Shown here: one piece after another, positions 38,473-54,100 of the stretch | Position numbering within the stretch: position 1 is the first letter of the stretch | Layout of the letters: each line of letters starts with the position of its first letter | Source of the DNA: Plasmodium malariae | Taxonomy: Eukaryota; Apicomplexa; Aconoidasida; Haemosporida; Plasmodiidae | Assembly (NCBI RefSeq): GCF_900090045.1 | Contig: NC_041786.1 | Location: 3,237,001-3,301,000 of the forward strand | Length of the DNA: 64,000 nt | Direction of reading: 5' to 3' | The notes under the pieces: model-generated | What the model saw: only the letters and a program-made list of their open reading frames with translations | Database searches by the model: none | Told to the model about the DNA's origin: nothing | Program-made: the position numbers and the translations under genes

Positions 38473-38852
38473 AGTTTCTATAATTTGAATGATGAAATAT
38501 AAATAATAGAAAATATGGTGAATTACAAAAGAGAAAATATTTCCAAAGGAAAAGTGAGATACATCTTTTTTATAAAATCGAATATTCACATTTTTTAAGG
38601 AACAAAAGAAAATTAGACGTACTTTAGAAAAAATGGTTTAATTTTTATATTATATTTGTTAATGTTTCTTTAAAATGAATTTATTCGCAATTTATAAATA
38701 ATACAAAAAAAAAAATTTAACATAAAAAAGAATACCTTTTAAGTGTTTGATATTAAACATTTATTATTGTACCCTTAAGTGTGTAGGTGTACAAGTGAAG
38801 GCGATCCATTGTCACAACATGGAAACCAAAAAAAAAAAGATATATGTTGTAC

Positions 38853-38886
<34 letters not shown>

Positions 38887-39195
38887 CAAAAATTATTAAG
38901 AAATGTTAAGTTACATAGAAAAATATTAGAATAGAAGTACATATATATAGGAGGAAAATAGAGTAGGTAAAGAATGCTGGATTATACAAAGGTCGGCGAA
39001 ATAAGTACACTAAACAAAATATGTACAGTGAACAAAATATGCATACTAAACAAAATACGTATATTGAACAAAATATATGTAATGCCCAAAATATGTACAA
39101 TGAACAAAATATGAACACTGAACAAAATGGATTTTTCGCAATGGCAAATTATTACATTTAGTTTATAAGCAAAAACTAGTGCAATCATTTTTGTG
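38473..39195. other. Intergenic region between convergent COX11 and CRMP4
   Basis: Both neighbouring genes end here. The region contains a (TA)n run near 38858-38884 and the 18-bp tandem repeat at 39013-39130. No other gene is apparent. Confidence 0.55.
39013..39130. repeat. Tandem repeat, six copies of an 18-bp unit plus a partial copy
   Basis: Units such as AACAAAATATGTACAGTG are repeated six times over 108 bases, then AACAAAATGG. Because 18 is divisible by three, the plus strand keeps one open frame from an ATG at 38974 to a TGA at 39112-39114 (46 residues, repeating NKICTV-like hexapeptides). The minus strand is also open. This is probably a noncoding minisatellite. Confidence 0.85.
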
Positions 39196-42100
39196 CTACT
39201 CCTTTTTTGAATGATTCAATTTATATGTACCTTCATTTTGTAAAAGAGAGAATATGTAATTAATATCATCGTCCACATTTCCCCCACTTCCATTTTTTCC
39301 CCTCGAAGCTGCTAACATGTTTCTTATATATTGTGACCTATTGTTTGCTTCAATACATTCTTCTAAACTACTAATTTTGCATAATAACTCTTCTTCCAGT
39401 TTTCTTCTTTTATTTAATTCTTCTTTATAGTAATAATATTTTTGAACTCTCATTTTTTCAGTAGTATCTCCCTTATTTATTTCATTATCAATTTCTTCTA
39501 TTTCTAACTTTATTTCGTCTCTTAATTTATTAATATAAAAGATAAGACTTTTTTCAAATTTTATATATTTTTCATGGTAAAGCTCATATAATTTAAAAAA
39601 CACACTCAAATCCATTGCTCTTAAAGTCTTCATAGCTATGTACAATTCAAATAGTGAAATTAGGATATTAAAAGAATCTTGATTAAACATTTCTGACGTA
39701 AAAACATCCAATGAATAATTAAAAATGCTTTCCAAATTGTCAAAACACTCTTTTTCCTTAACTTGATGAGAATTTTCTTTCCCAATATTTTCATATTTTT
39801 TTTTTTCCTTTTTTTTAACCTTTTTTTTTTTTTTTCCTTTTTTTTTAAATAGTTTAAAACGTCCATTTCTACATTTTCGGCACTATTTTTCTTAGTATTA
39901 TTTACTTCACATTTAGGAAAATTGGATGAGTTACTATCATTTCCAGAAGATATGTCTCTTCTTAGGTCTTCATTCTTAACTACTTTTTTTTCATCTGCGT
40001 GTATTCTATTTTTTAAACTCCCCATATTTTTATATGATCCATAGCTACGGCTAATTTTTATTTCTGTATTTTCAAAACTATTTTTTTTTTCAAGCATTTC
40101 AATAGATCCTTCATTTGTGTAATTATTCTGGTTGTGTTCTTTGGAAAGATCACGTTTCCTCTTTGCCTGAACGAATTGATCACATTTGTAAAATAACGGA
40201 ATAAATATAAATTCGTCTACATTCATATATATTTGATCTATGCTATTTGGTAGAATTATATTTGTTCTATTAATTTTTTTAATCCATGATATATAAACGA
40301 AAGCAAACCTTATAGAAAAATCAAACCAGTTTTCATATATGGAGCATGAATTTGATGCGTCCAAAAATTTATCAATAATTTCTATTATTGCCAATACAAA
40401 ATATTTAATATTTTTTTTTATTCGTTTATCTCTTACATAACTTGGAATTATATGACAAAAGTTTCTTTTTTGGTTTTTTGATTTATTACCATCAAAGTCA
40501 AAACAAAATTTATTTTCATAAGGCATTTGAAATAGCAAATCTTCATTTTGTTCATCATACCATATAAGTGCTCCCATTTGGGTATTTATGGGCAAATTGT
40601 TTTTTTTAATAAAGAACACTTCCTTTTTCTTATTTTCCTCCATTTCATTCTTTTGTTTTCTATCCTTCATTGTAGTTGTGTTTAAGTTAAGATTATACCT
40701 TTTTATAATATTCTCTATTGGCTCAAATTTCATATTTTCTTTAGACATATATTTTGAATTATTTTGAAAATCTCTATTACCTGTAAATTCTGATATTTTT
40801 TTTTTTTGATTTTTATTTAAAAAAAATTTTATTTTATTCATAATTTTGTAGTAAATTTTATAATTTTTATTTTTAATATTATTTGAGTCGTAACCAACAG
40901 TCTTTATATCAATTATTGTAATTGTACGTATAAAATGCCTAGACATTATTATTTCCCTTACTATATTGTAAAGCATATACAGGTGATAAGAAAGAATTAT
41001 TAAAATAGGAAACAGAAAAAATTTTTCATAATTCCAATAAAAGCTACCCCAAATAATCAGTGATATGAAAATATTTAATACACTACCTACATGTAAGGAT
41101 TTATTAAGAATATTGAAAGATCTTCCATCAAATGGATTTGAATGTATTTCTAAAATTGCAAATATAGTTAAAATTAAAGTAACTAGGACAATATAATAAA
41201 TGTTGTAGTGAATATTAAAGGCTATAACACAAACTAAAATTATATTTTTCAGTAAGAATATGAACTCAAATATTTCCTTACCTTGTCTATAACCTGATAA
41301 TAAATTTCTTAGTAAAATATTGAATATGTTAACATTCTTCCTATTAGAATATAAAAATAATAAAACTAACCATGTACTAATATAAAAAAATAAGACCAGG
41401 AAAAGTACAATATTACCTACAAGAAATGAATTAGAAGATATCTTGCATTCTTGAGTAGTCAAATAAGCTAAGTATGATTCTGTTTTTTGTGATTTGTATT
41501 TTATTGGTTTGCAATAAAAAAGTTGAATTGTTTCCAAGAGAACATAAGGTAAAGATAGTGCAACCATTAAGACATAACAAGGTAGTGTGTCCTTCAAAAA
41601 TATTAAAAACTTTTTTCTTAACTTTTCATTTTTTCTATGAAAAAAATGCCATGGACCAAAAATTCTTTTATCATAAATATAATCAATAGTTTCATTTAAA
41701 AATATATTGTACATCTTATTATCTCTTTTTACGTACTTTAATTCATATTTAAAATCTTTCTCATTTTTTTCGCATCTATATAAAGAATTTTCATGAATTT
41801 CATCTCGGGCATATTTGAGTTCATTTTCCCCTGTAATATTGACGTTTTTTCTTTTCAAAAGATTCATATAATTTATATTCCTTTCCACAAAATTGTCATT
41901 TTGTTCTATGTTTTTTTCCTTATTATGATCACAATTTTTTTCTATATCATGGATTTGTGCTGCTTCATTAGAGAGCTGCTCCTCTTTATTTTTTTTTTGT
42001 ATACTAAATATATATATTTTTTTTTTTTTTTTTTTTTTGGAATCTTTTTTTTATTTTGTTGATCATTTAGATGGTTTGCGTTGTATTTTCCTTTTAATTC

Positions 42101-45100
42101 TGGAATTTCAGGTAACAGTTGCTCGAACAGCTGTATTTTGTTTTTGTAGAAAAGTTTAAGTATTTGAATAATAACATATAGTAGAACAGTTATTAATAAT
42201 GCATCAAAAAAAGGAGCAAAAATATTCATATATTTCTGAATGTACCATATTTTATTATAAGATATATCAATATTATAATAATCAAGAAAGCAACCGACCC
42301 TCACATAATACGAAAAAAACTTCAAATGACAAAGAAATACGGTCTTATATATATACCAATATTTTGTAATAAATGAACTTATATTTGGAGAAAAAAATCC
42401 ATAGGCAATAAAGGTAAAAGAACAGTTAAACCAAATCTTCATTAAAGTTCCGCTAACATATAATTTATTAAAATGACAACTATAATTTAATGAAACTATA
42501 AGGATAACAATGATATAATATATAAGTTTTAATAGTATAATATGTATTATCTCATAAAATAAATTTCTACACCTGTAACAATTTGATTTAAAATAGTTCA
42601 TGTCAAAATTTTTTGCACAATTATTACATTGATATCCAGTAGAACCTTCAGCGCATAAATTCGTTATGGTTCCTAGGCACCTATCCGGTATAGTACATGC
42701 GTGAATGTCAGGTAATCTTTCAAATTTATTGTTTTTTTTCTTTAATTCATTTGCCTCTTCTACATATTTATTAAACATTTCTTCTAATAAGTATTGAGTG
42801 TCGTTACTTAGATGGTTTCTAAGAATTTTACTGCTTTCTAAGAACGATGACGCTACATTTTGTGTAGTTTGTAAGGTAGATGAAAATTTGTTTTGTATAT
42901 CTGAATGAATAATCTTTTTGAAATAATTTGTGGTTATTTCACCATTGCTCTTTTTTAAAATTTTATATGTATTTTCATTCTGAATAAAAGATAAGGCATC
43001 CCCTGGATTAAATAAAGTATTATGTGTTCCTTTTTTATTATTTATATTCGATTTCTTCTTAAGCGCATTTTTTTCGGTTATCTGTTCAATGAATTCTTTA
43101 TTTAAATATAGTTTCTGACTCTTTTCGAAGAAAAAATAATTCTTGCTTTCAATATTTTTTTGAATAAATAAGAGTAAATTATAATATGGATATGTGTATT
43201 TGAAATCATTATTATCATCTAAAGGATTCCATTTTTTATTAGTATTTTTCTCCTTATAAACAGCGTAATATCCATGAATAGGATAAGGGTTTTCATGATC
43301 TAAAACATTTATATTATTATATGCTCTATCTTTTAATAGTTTCAAAAATAAGTAAACATTAAAACCTCTATTGCATATAGCTCCTTTGGGGCAAATTTTA
43401 CAACTTTTTTTATATGCATTACTTCTGGTTTCTTCGTCTTCTGGAGTTACAAAATAATAATTATTTTTACAGAAACACTGATTTTCATATGATGAACCTA
43501 CAAACGTTGTGGAAAAATGTGGGCATACTCCTGAACAACTATTATCATATTCATTTTCTTTAAAGGTATTAGGTGGACAAGGAAAACATTCTACTGTATT
43601 TTCCTTTGAAGTTCTTAAAATTTTTCCATGAATACATAAACAATTGCTTAATGAACTTCTCTGCTTAATTCCTTGGGGTATAACTAGCTCTTTGGGGCAT
43701 TTTTTCGGTAACGTATGAAATTTACCCTCTAAAATAGTGTTGTTAAAAAGGATGTTCGATTCCAACCCCCCTTCACAATAATGATTATCGAGAGAGCATG
43801 GTCTACAAACTGCTATATCGCGATTTAATATTTTGTTAACAATGTTATCATCTTTTCCATTCACATTATTCAAACTAATTTTTGCTATTTCGGTAGTGTA
43901 ATATATATTAGTATCTTTCTTTTTTGGAACAATAAAATATTGATCTTTAATATTTTTATAATTAATTTTCTCTGAATTAATAAAATTTTGTAAGGAATCA
44001 AAAGTAAGATAACTTCCTGGAGTACAAGAACAATCATTAATATTAGTAGAGCCCATATGAGTTGTTGAAAAGCTTAAGGGGCAATTTTCGCACTTAAAAT
44101 TTCCTATTAAGTTTTTGAATGTACCTCTTTCACAAACTGAACATCTATGAGATACAATTCCTATATATGAATAGCCTTGTAAGCATAAGCATTTATCTAC
44201 ATTTGAAGCTAAACTTACTACTGTTGTAGAATTAGTTGGACAGGATATCAAATATGGGGTATTAATTCCTGGACAAAATTTTCCTATAAAACATCCAATT
44301 ACTTGGTAGTATTTATAAAGTAAATACTTTCTGTCTCTATTGATTGAACATGTAAAAATAATGTTTTTTCCGTTTCTTAATATATAGTCTGTGTATGTTA
44401 TGATATTTCTTATAATTATACTATTTTCCACATTTTCATTTAAAAATTTGTCTAAATTCGAAGATGTATAATCATATATATTTTGGTAATAAAACAGTTT
44501 GCACTTAAAATATCCAACAATTTTCTTCTGGTTGTTTTTTAAAAATACCTGTGTATATTCTACATTTTTCCTTGAAAATTCTACCCCGGTACAATATACA
44601 TTTGTTTTGCAGTTATTTATACAGGATTCTAAATTGGGTTTATATGTAACTGTAAAGTTGGGATTTTTTTTTAAATGCATATTTATATGACAGGTAACGT
44701 TCAACATTCTATCAGATTCCCACTTATAGTTTTCTTCTATATTTTTAAGAAGTACAGTATACATATAAAATAAAGATGTTCGTTCTAAGAACCCAAGATT
44801 TCTTAGATTTTTCAATGTGTACTTATTATTCTGAGCATTTTGTTGATTGTTTCTAGTTTTATTATGCAAATTTCTATTTGATTTATTACCTACATTATCA
44901 GAAAATTTTTTAAAATTATGGTTTAAAAATAGATCATAAACGTCGTCATCAAAAGTCCCTTCATTATTCTCAAAATAACTATAAATTCTATTTTCAGAAT
45001 TTACATCAAATTTATACCTTAAATATGCTATATCTATGTTTCTGAACATAAGGAGAAAATATCCTTCTTTTGGTAAACAATTAATTATCGACTGAGAACC

Positions 45101-48100
45101 TTCTGACAATGTATAGGTATCATTTGGACATGGTAAACAAAACTCATCCGATATGTTATGTTTAAAAAAATTCTTTGGGCAAACTTTGCAGATCAATTTT
45201 TTATGATACTCATTTCTTCTTTCGTTCAGAGATCCATATCCTCTCTTACACTGACAATCAAAAATAGAAGAAGCATTTTTTATATTTACAACAGAATTTT
45301 TTGGACAACCTTTTGGACCCTTTGAAAATCCTTCACAATATCTACTATTGCAGGGTATACATTTGTTCTTTTTAATATCAATAAAATACCCGCTTTCACA
45401 AAATAAACAATTAGTTGGATTGGGTGTATCAACTTCAATTGAAAAAATGTGTGTATTTTGACCATAATTATTATTTTTTAATACGTTTAAACTATCATTG
45501 TTAAGAGGTATAAAATTAATATAATTTCCTTCTGCGTTATTTTTATCATAATACGCATATTGCAATAATTTATCTTGTAAAACAAAGTCTTCATGATAAC
45601 TATACATAGTGTTCGTTAAACCATAATTATGTTCATTTGCAATTGAAAAAATATTTTTATCCAAGTACTTCGGATTACATAAGGAGCAGTAAATAACATC
45701 GCCAGTAACCTTAGCAATAGATGCGCAATAAGAACAATTTCCATTATTATTATTGTATATAAAATTTTCTTTACACTTACAATCTATGGCAGATTTAGAT
45801 CCTTCTGGCGATGTTTTATTTTTATCACACATTGTTGTTATTTCATTACCAGGACAATAATGATTTTTTAAGCATAAGATACATTTATCTTTTTTTCTAT
45901 AATATCCTTCAATACATTTGCAAAGCATTTCTTCATAACTCTTAGCTCCATATGTAATACTTTCCTCATTGATAAGACATCCTTTGATACATACAAAATT
46001 TCCTGTAGATGTCTTGTAATATCCTGGCTTACATTGTTCACAACTTGAAGATTTTTCTGAATACTCATATCCAGGTGAACATAAACAGTCTGTTATTAAT
46101 TTTGATCCACTCTTCAATGTAGATGTATTTTTTCTATATTTATCACATTTCTCACATTTTAGTTTCTCTCCATCCCAAAAGGTACCTATTGGACAGCTTT
46201 CACAAATACGTTTTTTTATATTAAACTCTTTACCTATATCACAGTAAGAATATAAATTTTTATATGTATTAATTTTATACTGAAAATGACTTTTTGCAAA
46301 AATTTTCAATTGGAAAATTCCAAAATAATTCAATTTTCCTGTTATGATTCCTGTATCATGTGAAATGTTTAAGTTAGTTAATTCATCTATATTTGTACAT
46401 TTTCCTTTTGAATTAAGAAAACAAAAAAATATTATAGAATCACTGTATTTGTCAATTTCTGGTACGACATTTAAATTATCATTAGAATTGTAATTCTTCT
46501 GAAAGGTATAATTAAAAGACATATAAAAATATTGATCAAATGAATTAAAATGATAATGATAAAAGAGATTATTATCGTACACCTGCGATGTAATTATTAT
46601 TAAATTTTGTTCAATGGCTTCTACCTTATTAATATTATTGTGTTTATATCCTTTCCTTAATTTTAATGCTTTAACTATTTTGTATTTCTTTTGATTTAAA
46701 TCAATAATTTTGATTTCGTTACTTCTCATTTGTGTTACAAATGCTAAATAGTTCCTGTGTGTTGTATATTCAGTTCGTTGTTCATGATATAATGAGAAAT
46801 TTAGCGGATTATTTAACATAAATTTATGAGAAGAAAAGTTATATTCTTCTAATTCTATAATTTCTTTATTTCGCAAGTTATAACTAAAAAAATTATGTTT
46901 TGTAGAATCCAAAATGTAAAGCAGATTCTCATGTAGATTCATATGCAACGGATATATTATATTTTTTATATCAAGAAAGTCTAGATTATTAGATAAATAA
47001 TTCGGAGTTTGTACAACATTTATAAAATTTCTAATATTTGTTTGTATTATGTTATCGTAAATTGACTGATCCATAATTCCAGTAACACTTCTCTTTTTTC
47101 TCATATTTTTATCACTACTTTCTATAAGCATTACGTTGCTATCAATTAAACGTTCCGCCTGCTCATTTGTATTTTTAACGTTGCATGGAGATACTCTTTT
47201 TTGATAATTTTCTTCTTCATTCTTGTTATTTTTTCTGTTTTTGAAAAATTCTAGAAAGTTGTACAAAAATTTTCTTTTTTTTGATACTTTTCCTCCGTTT
47301 AATAGCTTACGCAGATATTGAGTTAGGCTGTTATTATATATATATTTTTGTAGATAATAATATAATTCTCTAAGGTTATTACTTATAAGGTTTTTCTTTT
47401 TGTTTATTAACGTACCAAGATTTTCTTTTAGTACATTATCATCTGATTGCATTTGTTCCTCTTGTGAATTACCATTCACTATTGTTTTTGTTCCTTTATT
47501 ATGTTGTAAAGGAATTATATCAATTTTTTGGTTCTTTGTGTGACTGTTTAATGTGGATAAATTCAAGAAATTTGGATGGACATATTCATTATGATTGTTC
47601 TTATTTCCTTTATTGGTATTATTTAACATAACGGCTTCATTTTTAGGTGCGCTCTTATTAGGGAGTAATATTTTCTTAAGTTTTTCCGGCACTTCTGAAT
47701 AATAATCACCATGAAATTTTGAGTTGACTGCTATATCTCTAATTCTGATATTATAATTATTATTTGTATGACCAGGTAGGGTATCCTTGATAATTGTTTT
47801 TTTTTTAAATATACCCATGTTACGCTGGTTTACATTTAATTCTTTATTGTTGATACTCCTCCTTGTTCTTGCTTTAATTATTATATTAACTGGAATACCA
47901 TTAGACAAAATTTGTAATCGTGCTATTTTTTTTAAATATAAATCATTTATATATACAAAATTTTCATCAAAATCCACATCAACTGGAAAAAACAAATTGT
48001 GTTTCGTTGAAAATGAAAACTTATTATTTTGTGAGTAAAAGAATATATGACTTTTCGTTAAAATTATAGTTCCTTTCGACTTACTCTTACAAGATATGAG

Positions 48101-51100
48101 ATGATGATTTTGTAATTCTGGAAATTTCTGATTTAATTTTTCACTTTTTTTTAAAAATATCATTTTTTCCATGTCTAATGTGAAACTAAAACTATCATTT
48201 CTTTTTATAATATATGCACTGTGTAATTTTGCATTTACACAGACATTTAGTATAATATTCATTTTTTCAATATTAGAAGGCAAATAGTTATCATCAAAGA
48301 ATGAATCATTTACTACATAATAATTTGTAATATTTAAAATTCCTACTCCGTAATGCATATTTTGTGTCTTGTCCAATATACATATTTTATAATTATTCAT
48401 TGTACTTATCTGAATTTTATTAAAAACGATGTAGTTGATTTTTTTATCGAAATGACTATTTTCTATATAGAATAAATTTTTATCTATGTTATAACAGCTG
48501 TTATTAAATTTTATTATGTATAAAGTATAATGATTATATGGTATGTCTTTTCCGTATATTTTTATTTCAAAAAAAGTATCTTTCAAATGTATGAGTACAT
48601 GATTTTTATAAAAGCCTATTTCTTTACGGAATTCTATCATTAAATAATCGTTTCTATTAATTTTGTTCTGAATATTGCTGAACTGTTCCATTATTATATT
48701 TTGGCCTTTATTATCTTTTTCAAAATTAGGATGATAATTATTTAAAGATTCCAGTAATATTTTTACCTTAGGAACCCAATTGATATAATATTCATTATTA
48801 TCATTATTTTGTACTTCGATATAATCCCCATTATGACAACATAAAACAATTTTCTTTTCATCGAAAAATATTATATTTTCTAAATTAAAGTTATTAAATA
48901 TACCACCTTTACTTTTATAATATACTACTTCGTTTAGATTAATCCTTGGATCTTCACTAATTTTATCTAGAGAAGTTTTTAATTTTTCTATTATAGCTTT
49001 ATTATAATTGGATTCAATATATTTATCATTTACTTTTGCATTGGGATTATCTTCATATTTGATATATAATTGTGAAAAAAAATAGTTATAGAAAATATTT
49101 TTTTCGAATTTAAAATTTTCTAGGGATAATAATAAATTCCTTTTCCTTCGCATGTTCAGATTCTTTGCATCTATATTCTTTATCTCTGAATCAAGTATAA
49201 ACCCTGATTGACTTAATTCATAATTATAATTAATAGAATTTGAAATTTCAGGTATTTCATTAATTTCTATTCCTTTTAATAAGAACATGCTTTTACTTCC
49301 ATAGTAAAATGATCTATAACATACAACGAAATTGAGCTCATTTTTGTAATGCTTCTTAAAAATATTTAATACTTTTGATATGAAAATGGAGTTATCAAAA
49401 ACATTACTTTTGAAAAAAGGTACAATAATGGCACTTTGGTTATTCCTATCATTACAAATATTTCTATTGTAATCATTAAAAGAATTAAGTGCAACGAACT
49501 TTAAAGAATCTTTATTAAAATAATTCAAATTAGTTACTTGATCATTTTGATAGTTATTTTGTATAATTTTTTGATTTACGATATTGTTATACACTAAACC
49601 TATATATACATAATTTTTTGTATCTTTGCAATTTTCATTATTAAAATAAAAACAATAACATATTTTGATGTATTTTTCCTTATCATTGGTTATTTTGTAA
49701 TTTTTAGAAACCCAAATAAAATTTTCATTTAGGTATTTTACTATTTTACGAGGTTTTCCATATATTTCTATACTTTGTTCCCAATTTATTTGATACTTAT
49801 TATTATCTAAATGAATGGTATCGTCAAATAAATTTGTATTATTGTCATAGGTACATATGGAATTAGCATCAACAAATGTAACTCTATCATTTATATTTAT
49901 TAACTCATTTAAAAACTCGAAGGAAAAGTATCCATTAATATCTGTGTGAACTTCTAAAAAGTGTGGACTATTTATTTTAAAGAAACCAACCTTGGTTAAA
50001 TAATCACTATCCTCACATTTATCTTTTGAGCACCAGCATACTACAATTCCTTGAGATAAAAAATTAATAATTATGTTATACTTTTGGTCAAAATCGTCTA
50101 CCTCTGCTTGGTATGTTAAAAAAAATTTCCTCTGATTTAATTCAATACATAATTTACTTAAATCTTCCATTATATCAACTGGAAAAATTCTTATTGATCC
50201 ATTTAACACCTTAGTAGTTTCTAATTTAAGAGAGAAAGGCTTGAGAAATTTTAAGGTAGAATTAATTTTGGGTTCTCTTAATATAGCTGTGTGTACACGA
50301 TATTTCTTAGTTTTAGCAGAATAGGAAATATCAGAATCACAGTATCCTTTCGATAGTTCATAACAAGAACACACAAATAAATTATGTGAGCCATCATTAT
50401 TTTGATAAGAGGTCAAATAAGAATTACTGTCAGCATCTAGAATGACCATTAAATTTTTCCATTTATAACTTGTGATATCATCCTCTAATTGATCTTCTTC
50501 ATGATGTTCTAATAATTTTTTAACTGAGTCAACAAGAAAAATCTTTTCACTGTAGCTATTGCTTTTACTGCATGTATCTGTATCTCCAAATTTTTCGTAA
50601 ACGAAACGGATGAATAAATTATATTTTGAATAAAACTGCTTAATTTCAAAACTAAATGGCACACCAGAAATTATTTCGTTTTGCATATTTTCATTATATA
50701 TTCCGTAGAATACAACATTGCCAACATTATAATAATATTTATCGTTATTCTTAAAGGATACACATATTTCATAACTTTTTGTTATGTCAGTAGGTACAAC
50801 ATTAACTCCCAAATTATAAACTGCGTCTATTAATTGATATTCTATAAATTCTATTTCTTGAGCAACAAGAATACTTCCTTTTTCACTTTCAAAAATTTTT
50901 TCATACTCATTCTTACACTCCTTAGTATCACTTAATGTAAAATAAACAGAGTTCGTATTTATTTTTGATATACTTTTGGTAGTGTTATGTGCTTCTTTAC
51001 TTTGACCATTGCTTGTAGGCATTTGATTATTTTTATTATTATCAATCATTTCTTTTCTTTTAGCATTACTAGTAGATATATGTGACATATCAATTATACT

Positions 51101-54100
51101 TTTCATTTTTATTATTGTTCTACAAGATATTCCAGAAACGCAGATATATTCATTGTATTCTGTAGGGCCCGGGAAAAAAACAATAGCTGGAATGTTACCT
51201 TTTTTTAATTCATCTACAAAATCTAAACTAAAATTGAAATCTAATACTGGATTAATTCCTTTATTAAAATTATCTAAATTATAGCTTCCCACTACGTAAT
51301 ATTGTGTTTCATTCATTTTAATATTTAACCTTTTAAAATCTTCCTTTTTATCGCATGAAATATTTTCTTCTAACGTACATACACATAAATCATATTTTTT
51401 GGGAAATTTCAGTTTTTTATAAAAATCTATAATATGTTTTTCTTCATTTAATTTGGACTTTAAATTAAAATTTTTAATATCTGTACAGTCATCTTCTATT
51501 ATAAAAACAAAATTATCAACATTATAATTTATAAGGTTAGAATATGATGATTTAGAAATTTGTATTAATGGATTTATAAAAGATTCAACAGGAGAAATTT
51601 TCGTTATTTCTTGTTTGAAGTTTTTTAAAGAATTACAAAATTCATCATGTATTTCATAGCACCAACATAGGTGAAATCTATTATTTACTGATTTTACATA
51701 TTTACATACAAGTTTGTAATCATTATGGTACGTACATATTTGGATATCCTTTGAAACTTCATTCATTATAACATCATGGTTATTTGACTCTGATTTATCC
51801 TCTAAAAGTTGTTGGAAATTACATGTTTTATACCTTACTATTTTTATTTTATTATTTTCAATATTTTTAAAATACCCATCAAGAAAAAAATTGATTTCCT
51901 TTTCCCTAACAACATGGTGCTGTTGTATTAATGGTCCAATAAAATGAAATGTCCCAATATAATTTTCGTTAATTAAGTCGTTAATTTTTCTAGAGTAAAT
52001 TATTTTGTACGGTCCTGGTTTTAGTTCTTTAGTGCTGATAGCAAAAACATTAAGAATAATTTCCGAAATTCTTATAGAATCATACGTGTTTGACTCCCCA
52101 GGCTTATCTTTCAGTATTTCTTGAAAGAATATCCGAATTCTTTTTGTTTCGCTAACTTCTATAAATAAAAAATAATGATACCATAATAAATAGAATTTTT
52201 CTTTATGTGAGCAATTAACATCCATAGAACAATAAAAATCTATTTCTTGAAATGGACCATCAAAAAATAGCACACTTGTAAGTGTATGATTATCTATTAA
52301 TTTGTCTGAGCAGTTATATATATTTATATTTTTATTTGTAAATTTGTAATTCATTTTCCCTAATTTACGTTTCCCCCAGTATAATTGTGGGTTTTTAATA
52401 GTATTCTGAAAGATATATGTATCTTCCTCATAATTATAAGTTAAAATATCGTGACAATAATGACACTCCCTTATAAAGTATATTTCATTATTTTTTAACT
52501 TTTCATATTCTATTTTTAATTTAACTTTATTAATATTTGTTTTCTCATCAATTTCTATTTTTTTAGATAACTTTGTTTCACCATTATAATAGGAATATAT
52601 AAAAAGAATTTTTCTATTATTGCATAAATTTAAATGTCCTATATTAATAATATCAAGTTCTCCATTAGGAACATTATTATATACCAAGAAAAAATCATTT
52701 TCTATAGAAAAATTAAAACTTTGTTCTCCGTAATTTCCACAAATAACTATATCTTTATTTAACAAACTAATATTCATCTGCTTAGCATGGTAGTATATAT
52801 TAAAGTCAACAACCCTTTTATTTGATGTATAATCATTTAGTTCTTCATTAAGTTTGGAATTAACTTCGATATTTACTAATTCACTTGTATTACAAGACCT
52901 CCCATATTTGGGTACCCATCTGTCAGATACATACGTTGAATGGAAAGTTATCGTAAATGAACACTTAGAAAATAATTTACATACCATTTTTTTTTTTTCC
53001 AAAGGTGTTATATCATTATTTATGGAAATGTTAGTGTATGAATAATAATCCCTAAAGTTATTATTTTCTTTGCAATTTTCTTCTATAGAACACATGCATA
53101 CATAATACCTAAATTTATCTAAATTTTCTATATGTGTTGCTTTATAGGTTGTTGCTTGATCTACAAGTATGTTTTTGTAAGAAATTTTCTTTGATAAATC
53201 ATCCTTGGATTCGATAAAAAAACCATTATCTGAGTAACAATTTTCATTTTCTTTTATTGCAAATTTTAAAATTTTAGTATTATTATCTTCATTATATAAT
53301 GACACAGAAGCAGTAAAATTTAAGGATTGCAGAGAAATTGTCTCAAAGTTTAGTAATCGCTCAATTTTCACAGAACCAATGTCATAATAGTTGAATTGTT
53401 TCAAACATAATCTCATAGTAATTGCATAATAATCCAGAACAAAATTTAATTCTTCATTTTTATATATAAATTTGTTATCATTATTGTCTTTTAAATTGCC
53501 GTTTTCATCTTTCACACTGTTGTTGTGAGAGCATTCATATTTTAAGTATGGCCCCAAGTAATTGTTATATTCAAAAAAGTGTAATTTATAGTTAATAATT
53601 TTATTGTTAATAATAGTATAATATATATTATATTCTGGTTTTTTCACCAAATCTACAGTGAATAAGGGGAGATATTTCCTCCCATAAATCTTTGAACACA
53701 AATTATTTTCATTTGTTAGAGGCTCATCACTAATAATGTATATATGTTCATCCTGTTCTTTTGTGTGTATATTTATTTCTTTATCGGCTTGGATTTTTTT
53801 GTCACAGATATTATCAGACCAAGAAAAAGTTGTACTTTCAATATCATTTATAATATAACTAATTTTTTCTTTTAAGGTATATAGTTTAATTACACATGGT
53901 GTACCTAAGAAACAGGTAATGGGTTTATATGCCTGTAGAAAAAAGATATGACCCACTTTTTTATATAGAATATTATCTATTATGCATACCTCCAGATAAT
54001 AAGTATTATTATTATTAAAATTGAATGTGTAATATTCACCATCTAATTTATGATCATTTTTGATAGTGGAAACAACTGTGTTGTCATTACACCTCGGTTT

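Noticed and set aside
41942..42016. True C-terminus of CRMP4 at 41942
   Set aside because: The tail after the A22 run has no family likeness, whereas another frame through the same bases leads directly into the remaining membrane spans.
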